A stretch of 64,000 bases of DNA from Microbacterium sp. AK031 (GTDB lineage Bacteria > Actinomycetota > Actinomycetes > Actinomycetales > Microbacteriaceae). Numbering within the stretch: position 1 is the stretch's first letter; every line of letters starts with the position of its first letter. The notes beneath the pieces are model-generated. The model was not told the origin of the DNA, did no database searches, and saw nothing but the letters and a program-made list of their open reading frames with translations. A program made the translations under genes and the position numbers. Positions 26,456 to 34,901 of the stretch are shown here, piece by piece. The DNA lies in NCBI RefSeq assembly GCF_024807145.1, contig NZ_JANUCA010000004.1, forward strand, positions 124,001 through 188,000, read 5' to 3'.

Positions 26456-26890
26456 ATGCCGAACCTCAACCCCTATCTGTCCTTCCGTGACGCGGCCCGT
26501 GAGGCGATGGAGTTCTACCAAGGCGTCCTCGGTGGAGACCTCACCATCAGCACCTTCGGCGACATGCCCGACAGCGGGGCCTCCGAGGGCGAGGAGACCC
26601 TCGTGATGCACGCGCAGCTGAACGCTCCCGGCGGACTCGTGCTGATGGCATCCGACACGCCCACCGGCATGAACTACGAGAAGCCTCAGGGGATCTCGGT
26701 GTCACTGAGCGGCGGCTCAGTGGACACCGACTACCTGCACCGCGCATGGGACGGCCTCGTCGATGGCGGAACCGCCGTCATGCCGCTGGGCGAAGCTCCC
26801 TGGGGCGGCGAGTTCGGCATGCTCGTCGATCGTTTCGGCATCACATGGATGGTCGCGATCGAGGACTCGTTCTCGTCACTGTCCGATTGA
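26456..26890 (+). CDS. VOC family protein (PhnB-like)
   Basis: A 144-residue vicinal-oxygen-chelate fold protein. MPNLNPYLSFRDAAREAMEF, FYQGVLGGDLTISTFGDMP and the end GGEFGMLVDRFGITWMV are those of the PhnB/YjdN subfamily. Such proteins are annotated glyoxalase- or demethyltransferase-like, but no reaction is established. GAAGGAG lies 6 nt before the ATG at 26456, which decides the start. Confidence 0.88.
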   Translation: MPNLNPYLSFRDAAREAMEFYQGVLGGDLTISTFGDMPDSGASEGEETLVMHAQLNAPGGLVLMASDTPTGMNYEKPQGISVSLSGGSVDTDYLHRAWDGLVDGGTAVMPLGEAPWGGEFGMLVDRFGITWMVAIEDSFSSLSD

Positions 26891-26912
26891 GACCGAGCAG
26901 CTGCCCGCCGCG

Positions 26913-27299
26913 TCAGCTCGACAGGACGGAGAGGATGTTGCCGGCAGGGTCCTTGAACCACGCGATGTCAGGGCCCTCCCCGGCGGCCTTGCCACGCAGT
27001 ATCCCCTTCTCGTCCTGGTCCATGCCCTCATATCGATCCATCGTCACGCCCTTGGCAGCGAGCTCATCCACGACCGCGTCGATGTCGTCGACGGGGAAGT
27101 TGAGAATCGTGAACGTCGCGGGCTGATGATCCTCCTTCGGATAGATCAGCACGGCGCCGCCCTTCGGCAGTCGAACGGAGATCAGACCACCCATGCCTTC
27201 GTCCTTGACGACGAGGCCGAGCACGCCCTCGTAGAAGCTGCGCGAGGCCTCGATGTCGTCGGACGACATGCCACTGAATGCATCGGAATTCTCGAACAT
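26913..27299 (-). CDS. VOC family protein (glyoxalase-like)
   Basis: A 128-residue single-domain VOC protein, convergent to the previous one. The two beta-alpha-beta-beta-beta units start at DIEASRSFYEGVLGLVV and FTILNFPVDDIDAVVDELA; the end DIAWFKDPAGNILSVLS holds the usual C-terminal metal-site region. The substrate is unknown. Confidence 0.88.
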   Translation of the reverse strand: MFENSDAFSGMSSDDIEASRSFYEGVLGLVVKDEGMGGLISVRLPKGGAVLIYPKEDHQPATFTILNFPVDDIDAVVDELAAKGVTMDRYEGMDQDEKGILRGKAAGEGPDIAWFKDPAGNILSVLSS

Positions 27300-27382
27300 C
27301 TCTGCTCCCTCTGCGAGTCATCGCCGCTGTCCGTGTGGCCAACACTTCCACCACAGACCCGACCTGTCCACGGGTACACAGA

Positions 27383-27420
27383 ATCGGAGGGCCGCATCCA
27401 GACGGACGCGACCCTCCGAT
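27383..27420 (-). terminator. Hairpin terminator after PadR-ABC operon
   Basis: ATCGGAGGG and CCCTCCGAT form a 9-bp perfect stem; the 20-nt loop holds a second short stem (GCATCC against GGACGC with one mismatch). It lies 16 bases past the permease stop at 27436 on the minus strand. No clear U-tract follows, as is common in actinobacteria. Confidence 0.6.
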
Positions 27421-27435
27421 GGCGCGTGTCCACGA

Positions 27436-28200
27436 TCAACTGATCTTCTTGCGATAGATCCCGACCGCGAAGCCGTAGGCGACCGCGAGGATGCCGACGA
27501 GCCACGCGAGAGCGATCCAGATCTCCGCACCCACCGGTTGCTCGGCGAACAGCGAGCGGATGCTGTTCACGATCGACGTCACCGGCTGGTGCTCTGCGAA
27601 CCACGCGACGGGCCCCGGCATGGAGTCGGTCGGCACGAAGGCGGAGCTGATGAACGGGAGGAAGATCAGCGGGTAGCTGAACGCACTCGCCCCGTCGACC
27701 GTCTTCGCCGACAATCCCGCGATCACGGCCAGCCAGGTGAGGGCGAGGATGAACAGGATCAGGATGCCGGCTACCGCCAGCCACGCGCCGAAGGAGGCTC
27801 CGGTGCGGAATCCCATGATCGCCGCGACGCCGACCACGATCGCGACCGAGATCAGGTTCGACACCAGCGACGTGAGCACATGCCCCCACAGCACGCTCGA
27901 CCGAGCGATGGGCATCGACTGGAACCGTTCGAAGATGCCGCCCTGCATGTCGAGGAACAGCCGGTACGCCGTGTACGCGATACCGGATGCGATGGTGATC
28001 AGCAGGATGCCGGGGAGCATGTAGTTGATGTACGACTCATCGGAGCCGGTGTTGATGGCTCCGCCGAGCACGTACACGAACAGCAGCATCAGCGCGATCG
28101 GGGTGATCGCGGTGGTGATGATCGTGTCTGGGCTGCGGAGGATGTGGGTCAACGACCGGCCCGTGAGGACACGCATGTCGCTGAGAACATGGGAGGTCAT
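27436..28200 (-). CDS. ABC-2 type permease of PadR-controlled exporter
   Basis: Membrane subunit, 254 residues, with six hydrophobic segments (such as TIITTAITPIALMLLFVYVL and LILFILALTWLAVIAGLSA) and the ABC-2 region FLPFISSAFVPTDSMPGPVA near residue 180, like DrrB. It is the last gene of the unit PadR-DUF1048-ATPase-permease; its ATG shares an A with the TGA of the ATPase gene. Likely drug export. Confidence 0.92.
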   Translation of the reverse strand: MTSHVLSDMRVLTGRSLTHILRSPDTIITTAITPIALMLLFVYVLGGAINTGSDESYINYMLPGILLITIASGIAYTAYRLFLDMQGGIFERFQSMPIARSSVLWGHVLTSLVSNLISVAIVVGVAAIMGFRTGASFGAWLAVAGILILFILALTWLAVIAGLSAKTVDGASAFSYPLIFLPFISSAFVPTDSMPGPVAWFAEHQPVTSIVNSIRSLFAEQPVGAEIWIALAWLVGILAVAYGFAVGIYRKKIS

Positions 28201-29003
28201 CAGAGATCCTTTCCTGTGGTTGCGGTTTCGGTCTCGACCGACGGCGTCTCATTTCCCGGGCCGACGAGCGCGAGGAACACGTCCTCGAGGGACGGCTGCT
28301 TCTCGATGTACTCGACCTTCGCCGAGGGGAGGAGCTGCTTGAGTTCGGCGAGTGTGCCGTTCTGGATGATGGTGCCCTTGTGCAGGATCGCGATCCGGTC
28401 GGCCAGTTGCTCCGCCTCATCGAGGTACTGGGTGGTGAGGAGCACAGTTGTGCCGGACTTGGCGAGGTCCTTCACGGTCTGCCAGACCTCGAGCCGTGCC
28501 TGCGGGTCAAGACCTGTGGTCGGCTCGTCGAGGAAGATGATCGGCGGATTGCCGATCAGGCTCATCCCGATGTCGAGCCGGCGTCGCATGCCGCCGGAAT
28601 ACGTGGCGGCCCTTCGGCCACCGGCATCCGTGAGCGAGAACCGAGCGAGCATGTCGTCGGCGATCGCACCCGGGTTCTTCAGGTGACGCAGTTTCGCGAC
28701 CAGAATGAGGTTCTCACGCCCGGTGAGCACCTCGTCCACGGCGGCGAACTGGCCGGTGAGGCTGATCGACTGACGGACGTCGTTCGGCGCCGCGGCAACA
28801 TCGAACCCATGGACGGATGCAGTGCCGGCGTCTGCTTTCAGCAACGTCGACAGGATCCGCACGAGCGTGGTCTTGCCTGCGCCGTTGGAGCCGAGGAGCG
28901 CGAAGATGCTCCCCGCCCGGACGTCGAAGTCGACGCCCGGCAGCACGTCGAGGTCTTTGAAGGACTTGCGGATGCCGCGTACCTGGATGGCTGAGGTGCT
29001 CAT
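28200..29003 (-). CDS. ABC transporter ATP-binding protein of PadR-controlled exporter
   Basis: 267 residues. Walker A LLGSNGAGKTT, signature TYSGGMRRRLDIGMSL, Walker B PIIFLDEPTTGLDP, and the Q-containing TTQYLDEAEQLADR switch, as in DrrA-type ATPases. The start at 29003 overlaps the TGA of the DUF1048 gene by one base; the in-frame extension to 29072 is rejected for this reason. It drives the permease encoded next. Confidence 0.93.
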   Translation of the reverse strand: MSTSAIQVRGIRKSFKDLDVLPGVDFDVRAGSIFALLGSNGAGKTTLVRILSTLLKADAGTASVHGFDVAAAPNDVRQSISLTGQFAAVDEVLTGRENLILVAKLRHLKNPGAIADDMLARFSLTDAGGRRAATYSGGMRRRLDIGMSLIGNPPIIFLDEPTTGLDPQARLEVWQTVKDLAKSGTTVLLTTQYLDEAEQLADRIAILHKGTIIQNGTLAELKQLLPSAKVEYIEKQPSLEDVFLALVGPGNETPSVETETATTGKDL

Positions 29004-29371
29004 CAGCGGGACTCCTTTCCGATGGCGCCGTCGATCGTCTTGGTGAGGCGGGCGCGTTCCTTGTCGATCCATTCCTTGCCCTGGTAGGACTTGGCGAACG
29101 TCTCGGTGAAGTCCACAGGGTCATCGCCGACGATGTCCCGCACCGGGGTGCCGTCGACTGCTGCCCGCTCCCAGAGGTCCACGAGGTCCGTGAACATCTG
29201 GGTGATGGTGTCGCCATTGGTGATGCCGCCGTAGTACATGAAGTACCGGTGCATCGCGGCGCAGACGGTGCGATAGGGCTCGGAGAGCGCCTCCATGCGT
29301 GCCTTGTCCTGTTTGTACTGCTTCTTCTGCTCGAGCGATCCGGTGACCACTTCGATCCACTTGGCTGCCAT
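29003..29371 (-). CDS. DUF1048 domain-containing protein
   Basis: A 122-residue mostly helical soluble protein beginning MAAKWIEVVTGSLEQKKQYK. DUF1048 proteins are found in Gram-positive bacteria between PadR regulators and membrane or ABC genes, and their function is not known. It contains YRTVCAAMHRYFMYYGGIT in the middle. The start at 29371 follows the PadR stop by two bases, so the genes are co-translated. Confidence 0.88.
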   Translation of the reverse strand: MAAKWIEVVTGSLEQKKQYKQDKARMEALSEPYRTVCAAMHRYFMYYGGITNGDTITQMFTDLVDLWERAAVDGTPVRDIVGDDPVDFTETFAKSYQGKEWIDKERARLTKTIDGAIGKESR

Positions 29372-29373
29372 GA

Positions 29374-29733
29374 TCAGTTCCCTTCGATGGTCGTGCTGTC
29401 GGTGATGTCGTCGGTGTGACGGAGGTGTTCGATGCGTTCTGCGAGGAAGCTCCATGTCCCCCAGAACTCGACGAGCTGTTCTCGTCCCTGCGGGTTGATG
29501 GAGTAGACCTTGCGGGGCGGACCCTTCTCGGACGGGACCTTCTCCACGTCGACGAGGCCTCTCTGCTCGATCCTGACGAGCAGCGCGTACACGGTGCCCT
29601 CGGCGATCTCGGCGAAGCCCTCGTCGCGCAGCCGCGCGGTGATCTCGTACCCGTACGCCGGCTGGACGGACAGGATCGCGAGCACGATGCCCTCGAGTGT
29701 GCCCTTGAGCATCTCGGTCATCTGGTTGCCCAT
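29374..29733 (-). CDS. PadR family transcriptional regulator
   Basis: Winged-helix repressor of 119 residues (MLKGTLEGIVLAILSVQPAY, then GTVYALLVRIEQRGLVDVEK) with the short C-terminal dimer helix of the PadR-s2 class, as in LmrR. First gene of the exporter operon, which it presumably represses until a hydrophobic drug binds. The inverted repeat at 29767-29801 lies just upstream. Confidence 0.93.
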   Translation of the reverse strand: MGNQMTEMLKGTLEGIVLAILSVQPAYGYEITARLRDEGFAEIAEGTVYALLVRIEQRGLVDVEKVPSEKGPPRKVYSINPQGREQLVEFWGTWSFLAERIEHLRHTDDITDSTTIEGN

Positions 29734-29766
29734 CGGATCACTTCCTTCCTCTACTCAGTGATGTTG

Positions 29767-29801
29767 ACTACCAGTAGACGGTAACACTAAGTACTGGTAG
29801 T
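29767..29801. promoter_or_regulatory. PadR operator: 10-bp inverted repeat
   Basis: ACTACCAGTA and TACTGGTAGT are exact inverse copies with 15 bp between. They lie between the PadR start (29733) and the divergent methyltransferase start (29868), in a locally A/T-richer stretch. This matches the long, spaced dyads bound by PadR dimers. The site could affect both directions. Confidence 0.7.
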
Positions 29802-29867
29802 TAGCAACAGTGAGTACTGAACAGATCCCACCGATTGTTCGGGCCCGTGCCGGGTACGCTCGAATCC

Positions 29868-30767
29868 ATGCCACACGAACGCCGCCAGCAGCGCACGAAG
29901 CCGGTCTCGAACCCCAGGCCGGCCTCGAACACCAAGGCGGTCTCCACCCGCAACGCGACATTCCAGTACTGGGAGACGCTTCTCGGCAACCGTACGAAGC
30001 GCAATCGCGCGGGCGAGATGATCGTGCAGGGGGTTCGTCCCATCAACCTCGTGCTCGAGTCCGACCTCGAGGTGCGGGCAGTGCTGATCACGCACGTGAA
30101 CGGGCGCTCGCGTTGGGCTTCCGAGTCGATCGCTGCCGCCCAGGCGACAGGCGCCGCATCATGGCTGGTCGCGCCCGAGTTGATGGCCGAACTCGGCGAG
30201 AAGGAGGAGGAGCCGCCAGAGCTCCTGCTCATCGTCGCCATCCCCGCTGACGATCTGGATCGCCTGCCGGTTCGCGCAGACGCGCTCTTCGTCGCCCTCG
30301 ATCGCCCGGCCTCGCCCGGCAACATCGGGTCGATCGTGCGGTCGGTCGACGCGCTCGGCGGCCACGGCGTGATCGTGACCGGGCACGCCGCTGATCCTTA
30401 TGACCCGAGGGCTCTTCGTGCATCGACCGGATCGGCGATCATGACGCCGACGGTTCGACTTCCCAGCATTCGTCCTGCCCTGGACTGGATCGAGCAGCTG
30501 CGCGCCGATGGCGTCGACATCCAGATCGTGGGAACGGATGAGGACGCCGCGCTCGACGTGTGGGATGTCGATCTCACCAAGCCGACCGTGCTGGTGACTG
30601 GCAACGAGCACTCCGGGATGTCGGCAGCGTGGAAGGACGCGTGCGATGTGCTGACGCGAATCCCGATGACCGGTCACGCGTCCTCGCTGAACGCCGCGAA
30701 CGCGACCGCGGCGATCCTCTATGAGGCGACCAGGCAACGCCGAACCGCAGGTCGCTCGACCGACTGA
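29868..30767 (+). CDS. SpoU/TrmH family RNA 2'-O-ribose methyltransferase
   Basis: 299 residues. The knotted SPOUT domain starts at about 150: motif 1 LDRPASPGNIGSIVRSVDAL, motif 2 VLVTGNEHSGMS, motif 3 IPMTGHASSLNAANATAAIL. The N-terminal ~130 residues are a substrate-binding domain with a basic beginning (PHERRQQRTKP). It uses SAM to methylate a ribose in tRNA or rRNA; the target nucleotide cannot be read from the sequence. The start at 29868 is chosen since the frame upstream lies in the promoter region. Confidence 0.88.
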   Translation: MPHERRQQRTKPVSNPRPASNTKAVSTRNATFQYWETLLGNRTKRNRAGEMIVQGVRPINLVLESDLEVRAVLITHVNGRSRWASESIAAAQATGAASWLVAPELMAELGEKEEEPPELLLIVAIPADDLDRLPVRADALFVALDRPASPGNIGSIVRSVDALGGHGVIVTGHAADPYDPRALRASTGSAIMTPTVRLPSIRPALDWIEQLRADGVDIQIVGTDEDAALDVWDVDLTKPTVLVTGNEHSGMSAAWKDACDVLTRIPMTGHASSLNAANATAAILYEATRQRRTAGRSTD

Positions 30768-30914
30768 CGACGGCCGGGCTCACACCTCGCATCCAGGGGA
30801 CGCGAAGGTTCTGCACAGAACGAGTGATGCAGAATCGTTACTTTGCGCGCCGGACCCGAGGTGCGCGCGCCGCCCCGAAGCGGCGCAGATACCCTAAGGA
30901 TCGTTACGTTCGTC

Positions 30915-31730
30915 ATGCTCAAGAACCAGTTGCACTCCCCTGCTCGCCGGCGCAGATTCGGCATCACGCTCGCCATCGGCGTTCTCGTCGCCACGGGAAT
31001 CGCCGTCACTGTACCGACCGCCGCGGCTATGGCTGCCGAGCAGTCCAGGCTCGACGCACCACCCTCGAAGATCGAGAGCGCAGCGGCAGCCGAGGCGGTC
31101 ACCGCCGGCCGTGCTGCGTTGACGGACGCCGCATCGGCTGTCGTGGCGGCTCAGAGCAGCGGACTCGACCTCGGCGACGCGAGCACCGCAGTCGACACGT
31201 CGGGACTGCTCGACGCGATGGAAGAACTCAGCGATGTCGATTCCCTCACCGCACTGGAGCTGCCCATCGTGCGCGTTGAGGCGTCCGCCGAGATCGCCTC
31301 GGTGACCACGCAGACCGCAGCCCTGCGCGAGCGTCAAGATGCTGCAGCTGCGGCGAAGCAGGCGGCCGAGGCTGAGGCGGCCGCTGTGGAGGCTGCTGCC
31401 GCGGCCCTCGCGAATGCGAACACCCCTGATGGCGCGAAGGCGACCGCCGCCGCCATCGCCGCGGACCAGTACGGCTGGGGCAGCGGCGAGTTCGAGTGCC
31501 TGAACTCCCTGTGGGAGAAGGAATCGGGCTGGAACTACGAGGCCTACAACGAAGACGGCGGTGCCACCGGCATCCCGCAGTCGCTGCCCGGCGACAAGAT
31601 GGCCAGTTTCGGCGCGGACTGGGCGACCAATGCGACCACGCAGATCCGCTGGGGCCTGGACTACATCCAGCGTGCATACGGGAGCCCTTGCGCGGCCTGG
31701 GGCCACTCGCAGTCGGTGAACTGGTACTGA
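30915..31730 (+). CDS. Secreted lytic-transglycosylase-like protein
   Basis: 271 residues. A basic start and a hydrophobic stretch (FGITLAIGVLVATGIAVTVP) ending in AAAMAAEQ form a signal peptide. The middle (residues ~60-185) is Ala-rich and coiled. The last ~80 residues (FECLNSLWEKESGWNYEAYN ... ATGIPQSLPGDKM) form the lysozyme-like domain of Rpf/aggregation-promoting-factor C-terminal type, with Glu201 or Glu203 as the acid residue. It likely cleaves peptidoglycan outside the cell. Upstream there are two copies of ATCGTTAC at 30834 and 30900 flanking GC hairpins. Confidence 0.87.
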   Translation: MLKNQLHSPARRRRFGITLAIGVLVATGIAVTVPTAAAMAAEQSRLDAPPSKIESAAAAEAVTAGRAALTDAASAVVAAQSSGLDLGDASTAVDTSGLLDAMEELSDVDSLTALELPIVRVEASAEIASVTTQTAALRERQDAAAAAKQAAEAEAAAVEAAAAALANANTPDGAKATAAAIAADQYGWGSGEFECLNSLWEKESGWNYEAYNEDGGATGIPQSLPGDKMASFGADWATNATTQIRWGLDYIQRAYGSPCAAWGHSQSVNWY

Positions 31731-31741
31731 GTCGCAGCTCC

Positions 31742-32818
31742 TCAGATCCTCCCGCGGACCGGCGTCCGTTCGACCGCATCACCTGACTCGGACATCGGCA
31801 TCTCGGCTCTGACACCCAGCAGGCGCACTTCGCGATCGGCATCCAGCGTGGTTGCCAGCGCTGCGGCGGCTGAGACCACGGTCTCCCGATCCGTCGTCGC
31901 TTCCGGCAGCTTGCGTCCGAACGTCTTCGTCTCGAACGGGGCGTATCGCACCTTGAGGTGCACGCGGATGACCGGCCGCCCCTCGGCCGCGCAGTCGTCG
32001 AACGCATGGGCGGCGAGTTCCCGCACTGCCGCTTCCACCTCGGCCGAAGTCGTGAGGTTCTGCTGGTACGTCGTCTCTCGGCTGTGGCTGCGGGCCGCCC
32101 AGGGCGTGTCATCGACGACGCTCGGCCCGATCCCGGAGCCGAGTCCGTGATACCAGACGCCCATCTTCGGGCCGAACTCGCGGATCAGCTCCTCGGCGTC
32201 GGCATCCGCCAGCTCACGCACTGTCGTGATCCCGTGCGCAGCGAGGCGCTTATGCACCTTCGGCCCGACGCCCCACAGATCGCGCGTCGATTTCTCGCCC
32301 ATCACGTCGAACCAGTCCGCCTCGGTGAGCCGGAAGACTCCCCGGGGCTTGCCGAACTCTGTCGCGATCTTGGCACGGATCTTATTGTCGCCGACGCCGA
32401 CAGAACAGTGCAGGCCGGTAGCCGCCAGGACAGCCGCCTGAGCAGCGCGCGCGACGGCCTCCGGATCCTCGGTGTCCACACCGAGGAAGCACTCGTCCCA
32501 GCCGATGATCTCGAGTACGACGCCCGGCAGCGCACGCAGTGCCGTCATGACCTCGTCCGATGCCTGCTCATACGCGGCGTGGTCAACCGGCAGGAACACG
32601 GCATGCGGTGGGGCTTTCCGCGCGGCGATCTTCAGCGGCATCCCCGATCCGATGCCGAACGCGCGCGCCTCATAGGATGCCGTGGACACCACCGCCCGCT
32701 CGGTCGGGTCGCCCCGTCCGCCGACGATCACCGGGAGGCCGGCGAGCTCGGGACGGCGCAGCACCTCCACCGCGGCGATGAACTGATCCATGTCGACGTG
32801 CAGCACCCATGCAGCCAT
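31742..32818 (-). CDS. dinB: Y-family DNA polymerase of the DinB2/Rv3056 type
   Basis: Translesion polymerase, 358 residues. The palm holds Asp9 in HVDMDQFIAAVE and the pair Asp108-Glu109 in IIGWDECFLGVD; the little finger follows the helix-hairpin-helix at DLWGVGPKVHKRLAAHGI. Sequence order is closer to mycobacterial DinP/DinB2 than to E. coli Pol IV. Position 14, the sugar steric gate that is aromatic in most family members, is Ile, so discrimination against ribonucleotides may be weak. The start MAAWVLHVDMDQ at 32818 is chosen; the longer frame to 33154 overlaps the divergent promoter. No SOS box was seen. Confidence 0.9.
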   Translation of the reverse strand: MAAWVLHVDMDQFIAAVEVLRRPELAGLPVIVGGRGDPTERAVVSTASYEARAFGIGSGMPLKIAARKAPPHAVFLPVDHAAYEQASDEVMTALRALPGVVLEIIGWDECFLGVDTEDPEAVARAAQAAVLAATGLHCSVGVGDNKIRAKIATEFGKPRGVFRLTEADWFDVMGEKSTRDLWGVGPKVHKRLAAHGITTVRELADADAEELIREFGPKMGVWYHGLGSGIGPSVVDDTPWAARSHSRETTYQQNLTTSAEVEAAVRELAAHAFDDCAAEGRPVIRVHLKVRYAPFETKTFGRKLPEATTDRETVVSAAAALATTLDADREVRLLGVRAEMPMSESGDAVERTPVRGRI

Positions 32819-32895
32819 GACACGAGTCTGGCGCGCAGGGATCAGGATGTCATCCGTCTCATCGAACGTTCCTCTGTCGCGACACCGTCCAGTGG

Positions 32896-32901
32896 TATAT
32901 A
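32896..32901 (+). promoter_or_regulatory. -10 box of leaderless AMP-binding gene
   Basis: TATATA ends 8 nt before the ATG at 32910; with initiation about 7-8 nt downstream the mRNA would begin at the start codon. No strong -35 is evident. Confidence 0.5.
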
Positions 32902-32909
32902 CCTGGACC

Positions 32910-34292
32910 ATGTCGCTCAGCGCGCTGTACGCGAAAGCACTCAACGACACGCCCGACAAGGCCGCGATCATCTTCAAGGACACGGTGACGTCATATCGCA
33001 CGCTCGCCGCCGATGTCGATCTGTCAGCACGCCGGCTTCTTGCGGCCGGTGTCACTTCCGGCGATCGCGTCGCGGTCTTCATGCGCAGCCGTACAGAGTT
33101 CATCGAGCTGTATCTCGCATGCTTCCGCATCGGCGCGGTCGCCGTTCCGCTCAACCATCGCTTTCAGACCGACGAGGTCACGTTCGCGTGCAACCACTGC
33201 GGAGCGAAGCTGCTGATCACGGATGGGCGGCTGTACCCGCGCATCCAGGACGTGAAGGCGGACATACCCACGCTCGAGGCGATCTACGTCTACGGCGACG
33301 TGCCGGCGATCCTCGATACGGCCATGGGCCGCGCCGCGACGCAGCAGCTCACCCCCGACGATGTATCGCTCGCAGCGACCGCGATCTGCCATGGCGGCGG
33401 GTCGATCGGCGTGACCTTCCCGACTCTGTACGCCGGCGGCAGTGTGGTCATCCTGGAGGAGAGCGACCCTGTGCTGTTCCTCGATGCCCTCGCTCGGCAT
33501 CGCCCGACCCGCACGCTGCTCCTTCCCGCGCAGCCTCTCGACGCGGTCGAATCACCGCACGCCGAGGGCGCGGATTTCGGATGCCTTCGGGAAGTGCAGT
33601 GCGGCGGGGATCAGATCTCACCCGACCTCTACGCGCAGTTCGCCAAGGTCACAGATCTCGAGCTCAATCAGGCGTACGGCATGACGGAGTGCGAAGGATG
33701 CAGCATGAGCCCGCCGTTCGGGATCATCGAACGAGGATCGATCGGGCAGCCTCGGGAGGGTGTGGAGATCCGCCTGGTTCGTGATGGTCAGGATGTCGCG
33801 GACGGCGAGATCGGCGAGATCCTCATCAGGAGCGCATCCGTGATGGCCGGCTACTGGGATGATCCGGAGAACACCGAGGCGGTGTTCGTCGACGACTGGC
33901 TCAGGACCGGCGACCTCGGACGTCGCGATCACGATGGCTATTACTTCTTCGAGGGCAGTATCAAGGAAGTCATCATCAAGGGCGGCTCGAACATCTCGCA
34001 CGGTGAGGTCGAGGACGTGCTGAACTCGCATCCCCCCGTCGATCTGAGCGGCGTGGTCGAAGCGTCCGATCCGCGTCTCGGCGCAATCGTGCACGCGTTC
34101 GTCCAGCCGACGCCGGGGTCGGCGTCTCTCCCGTCGGAGCACGAACTCGTCACCTACGCGTCGGATCGCCTCGCCGCCTACACGGTTCCTGATCGATGGA
34201 CCTTGGTCACAGACCTTCCCCGCAACGACGTAGGCAAGATCGACCGGAAGGCCCTGCACGCACGGGCAGCCGGACTGGACGCACCTGTCTGA
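32910..34292 (+). CDS. AMP-binding (acyl-CoA synthetase-like) protein lacking the A3 phosphate loop
   Basis: 460 residues, about 40-60 shorter than its relatives. The adenylate-forming motifs A5 (NQAYGMTECEG, about 254), A7 (WLRTGDLGRRDHDGYYF, about 330), A8 (IKEVIIKGGSNISHGEVEDVL region) and A10 (PRNDVGKIDRKAL) are present, including the catalytic Lys. The Ser/Thr/Gly-rich A3 loop (TSGTTGxPKG) expected before LTPDDVSLAATAICHGGGS (residue ~147) is absent; AILDTAMGRAATQQ joins that segment directly. An in-frame deletion is the simplest reading. Activity is doubtful unless it is a binding protein. Confidence 0.8.
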   Translation: MSLSALYAKALNDTPDKAAIIFKDTVTSYRTLAADVDLSARRLLAAGVTSGDRVAVFMRSRTEFIELYLACFRIGAVAVPLNHRFQTDEVTFACNHCGAKLLITDGRLYPRIQDVKADIPTLEAIYVYGDVPAILDTAMGRAATQQLTPDDVSLAATAICHGGGSIGVTFPTLYAGGSVVILEESDPVLFLDALARHRPTRTLLLPAQPLDAVESPHAEGADFGCLREVQCGGDQISPDLYAQFAKVTDLELNQAYGMTECEGCSMSPPFGIIERGSIGQPREGVEIRLVRDGQDVADGEIGEILIRSASVMAGYWDDPENTEAVFVDDWLRTGDLGRRDHDGYYFFEGSIKEVIIKGGSNISHGEVEDVLNSHPPVDLSGVVEASDPRLGAIVHAFVQPTPGSASLPSEHELVTYASDRLAAYTVPDRWTLVTDLPRNDVGKIDRKALHARAAGLDAPV

Positions 34293-34364
34293 TCTCAGCT
34301 AAGACGCACGGTATCGATCTCGCTGGCGGGATCAAAGGGCTTCGCCCGGATCCTCTCCCGAGGT

Positions 34365-34847
34365 TCAGCGGCGGCCGTCAGCGGTTCTCGGCAGCCGCGG
34401 TGCACGGTTGACGAAGATCCCGAGAAGGACCATGCCGAGCGCCAGCCCGAGATGCAGCCAGTTGTCCGCGTCGTTCACCGGAAGGATGTTGATCTGATCG
34501 TTGCCCACCGCGAAAAGACCGTACAGCCACACGACGAAGTAGATCGCGCCACCCCAGATCAGATACATGCGGGATGCTGTGGCACGGGCGGCGACGATGA
34601 CGCCGGCGACACCGAATGCGAGGTGCACCAGATTGTGCAGCACGGAGACCTGGAACACGCCGAGGAGCTGCGCCTCCGAGTGGGCCCCCGCGCCCGCCAG
34701 ATGCTCGGTCGAGTGGGTGAGACCGGGGATGAACCCGGCGATGCCCACCAGCAGGAACACGATCCCGACGACGAGCGCAACCTTCTGAATCGCTGTCGCC
34801 GCGTAAGTCTGCGATTCCCCAGGGCGAGTTGTGTTCGGAGTGTCCAT
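34365..34847 (-). CDS. DUF4383 domain-containing membrane protein
   Basis: 160 residues with four hydrophobic helices (VALVVGIVFLLVGIAGFIPG; LHNLVHLAFGVAGVIVAARA; MYLIWGGAIYFVVWLYGLFA; WLHLGLALGMVLLGIFV). The His-containing patterns NLVHLAFG and NWLHLGL are the DUF4383 signature, of unknown function, common in actinobacteria. The start at 34847 is chosen for its Thr/Pro-rich soluble N-terminus, as in relatives. Confidence 0.85.
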   Translation of the reverse strand: MDTPNTTRPGESQTYAATAIQKVALVVGIVFLLVGIAGFIPGLTHSTEHLAGAGAHSEAQLLGVFQVSVLHNLVHLAFGVAGVIVAARATASRMYLIWGGAIYFVVWLYGLFAVGNDQINILPVNDADNWLHLGLALGMVLLGIFVNRAPRLPRTADGRR

Positions 34848-34901
34848 GGATGACGGCGTTACAACCGGCACTGAATCTCGCGTCCGATCACTCGTCACAA
34901 C

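Noticed and set aside
30768..30914. Cyclic-di-AMP (ydaO-type) riboswitch before the transglycosylase-like gene
   Set aside because: Such switches often precede Rpf-type genes, but the gap is only 147 bases and I could not find the conserved paired elements; only two GC hairpins and an 8-bp direct repeat are present.
31742..33154. 470-residue reading of the DinB2-like gene
   Set aside because: The extra N-terminal part overlaps the promoter and start of the divergent AMP-binding gene and has no homology-like character; MAAWVLHVDMDQ matches the usual start.
34293..34364. Terminator between AMP-binding and DUF4383 genes
   Set aside because: GGGC-TTC-GCCC is only four pairs long; too weak to call.
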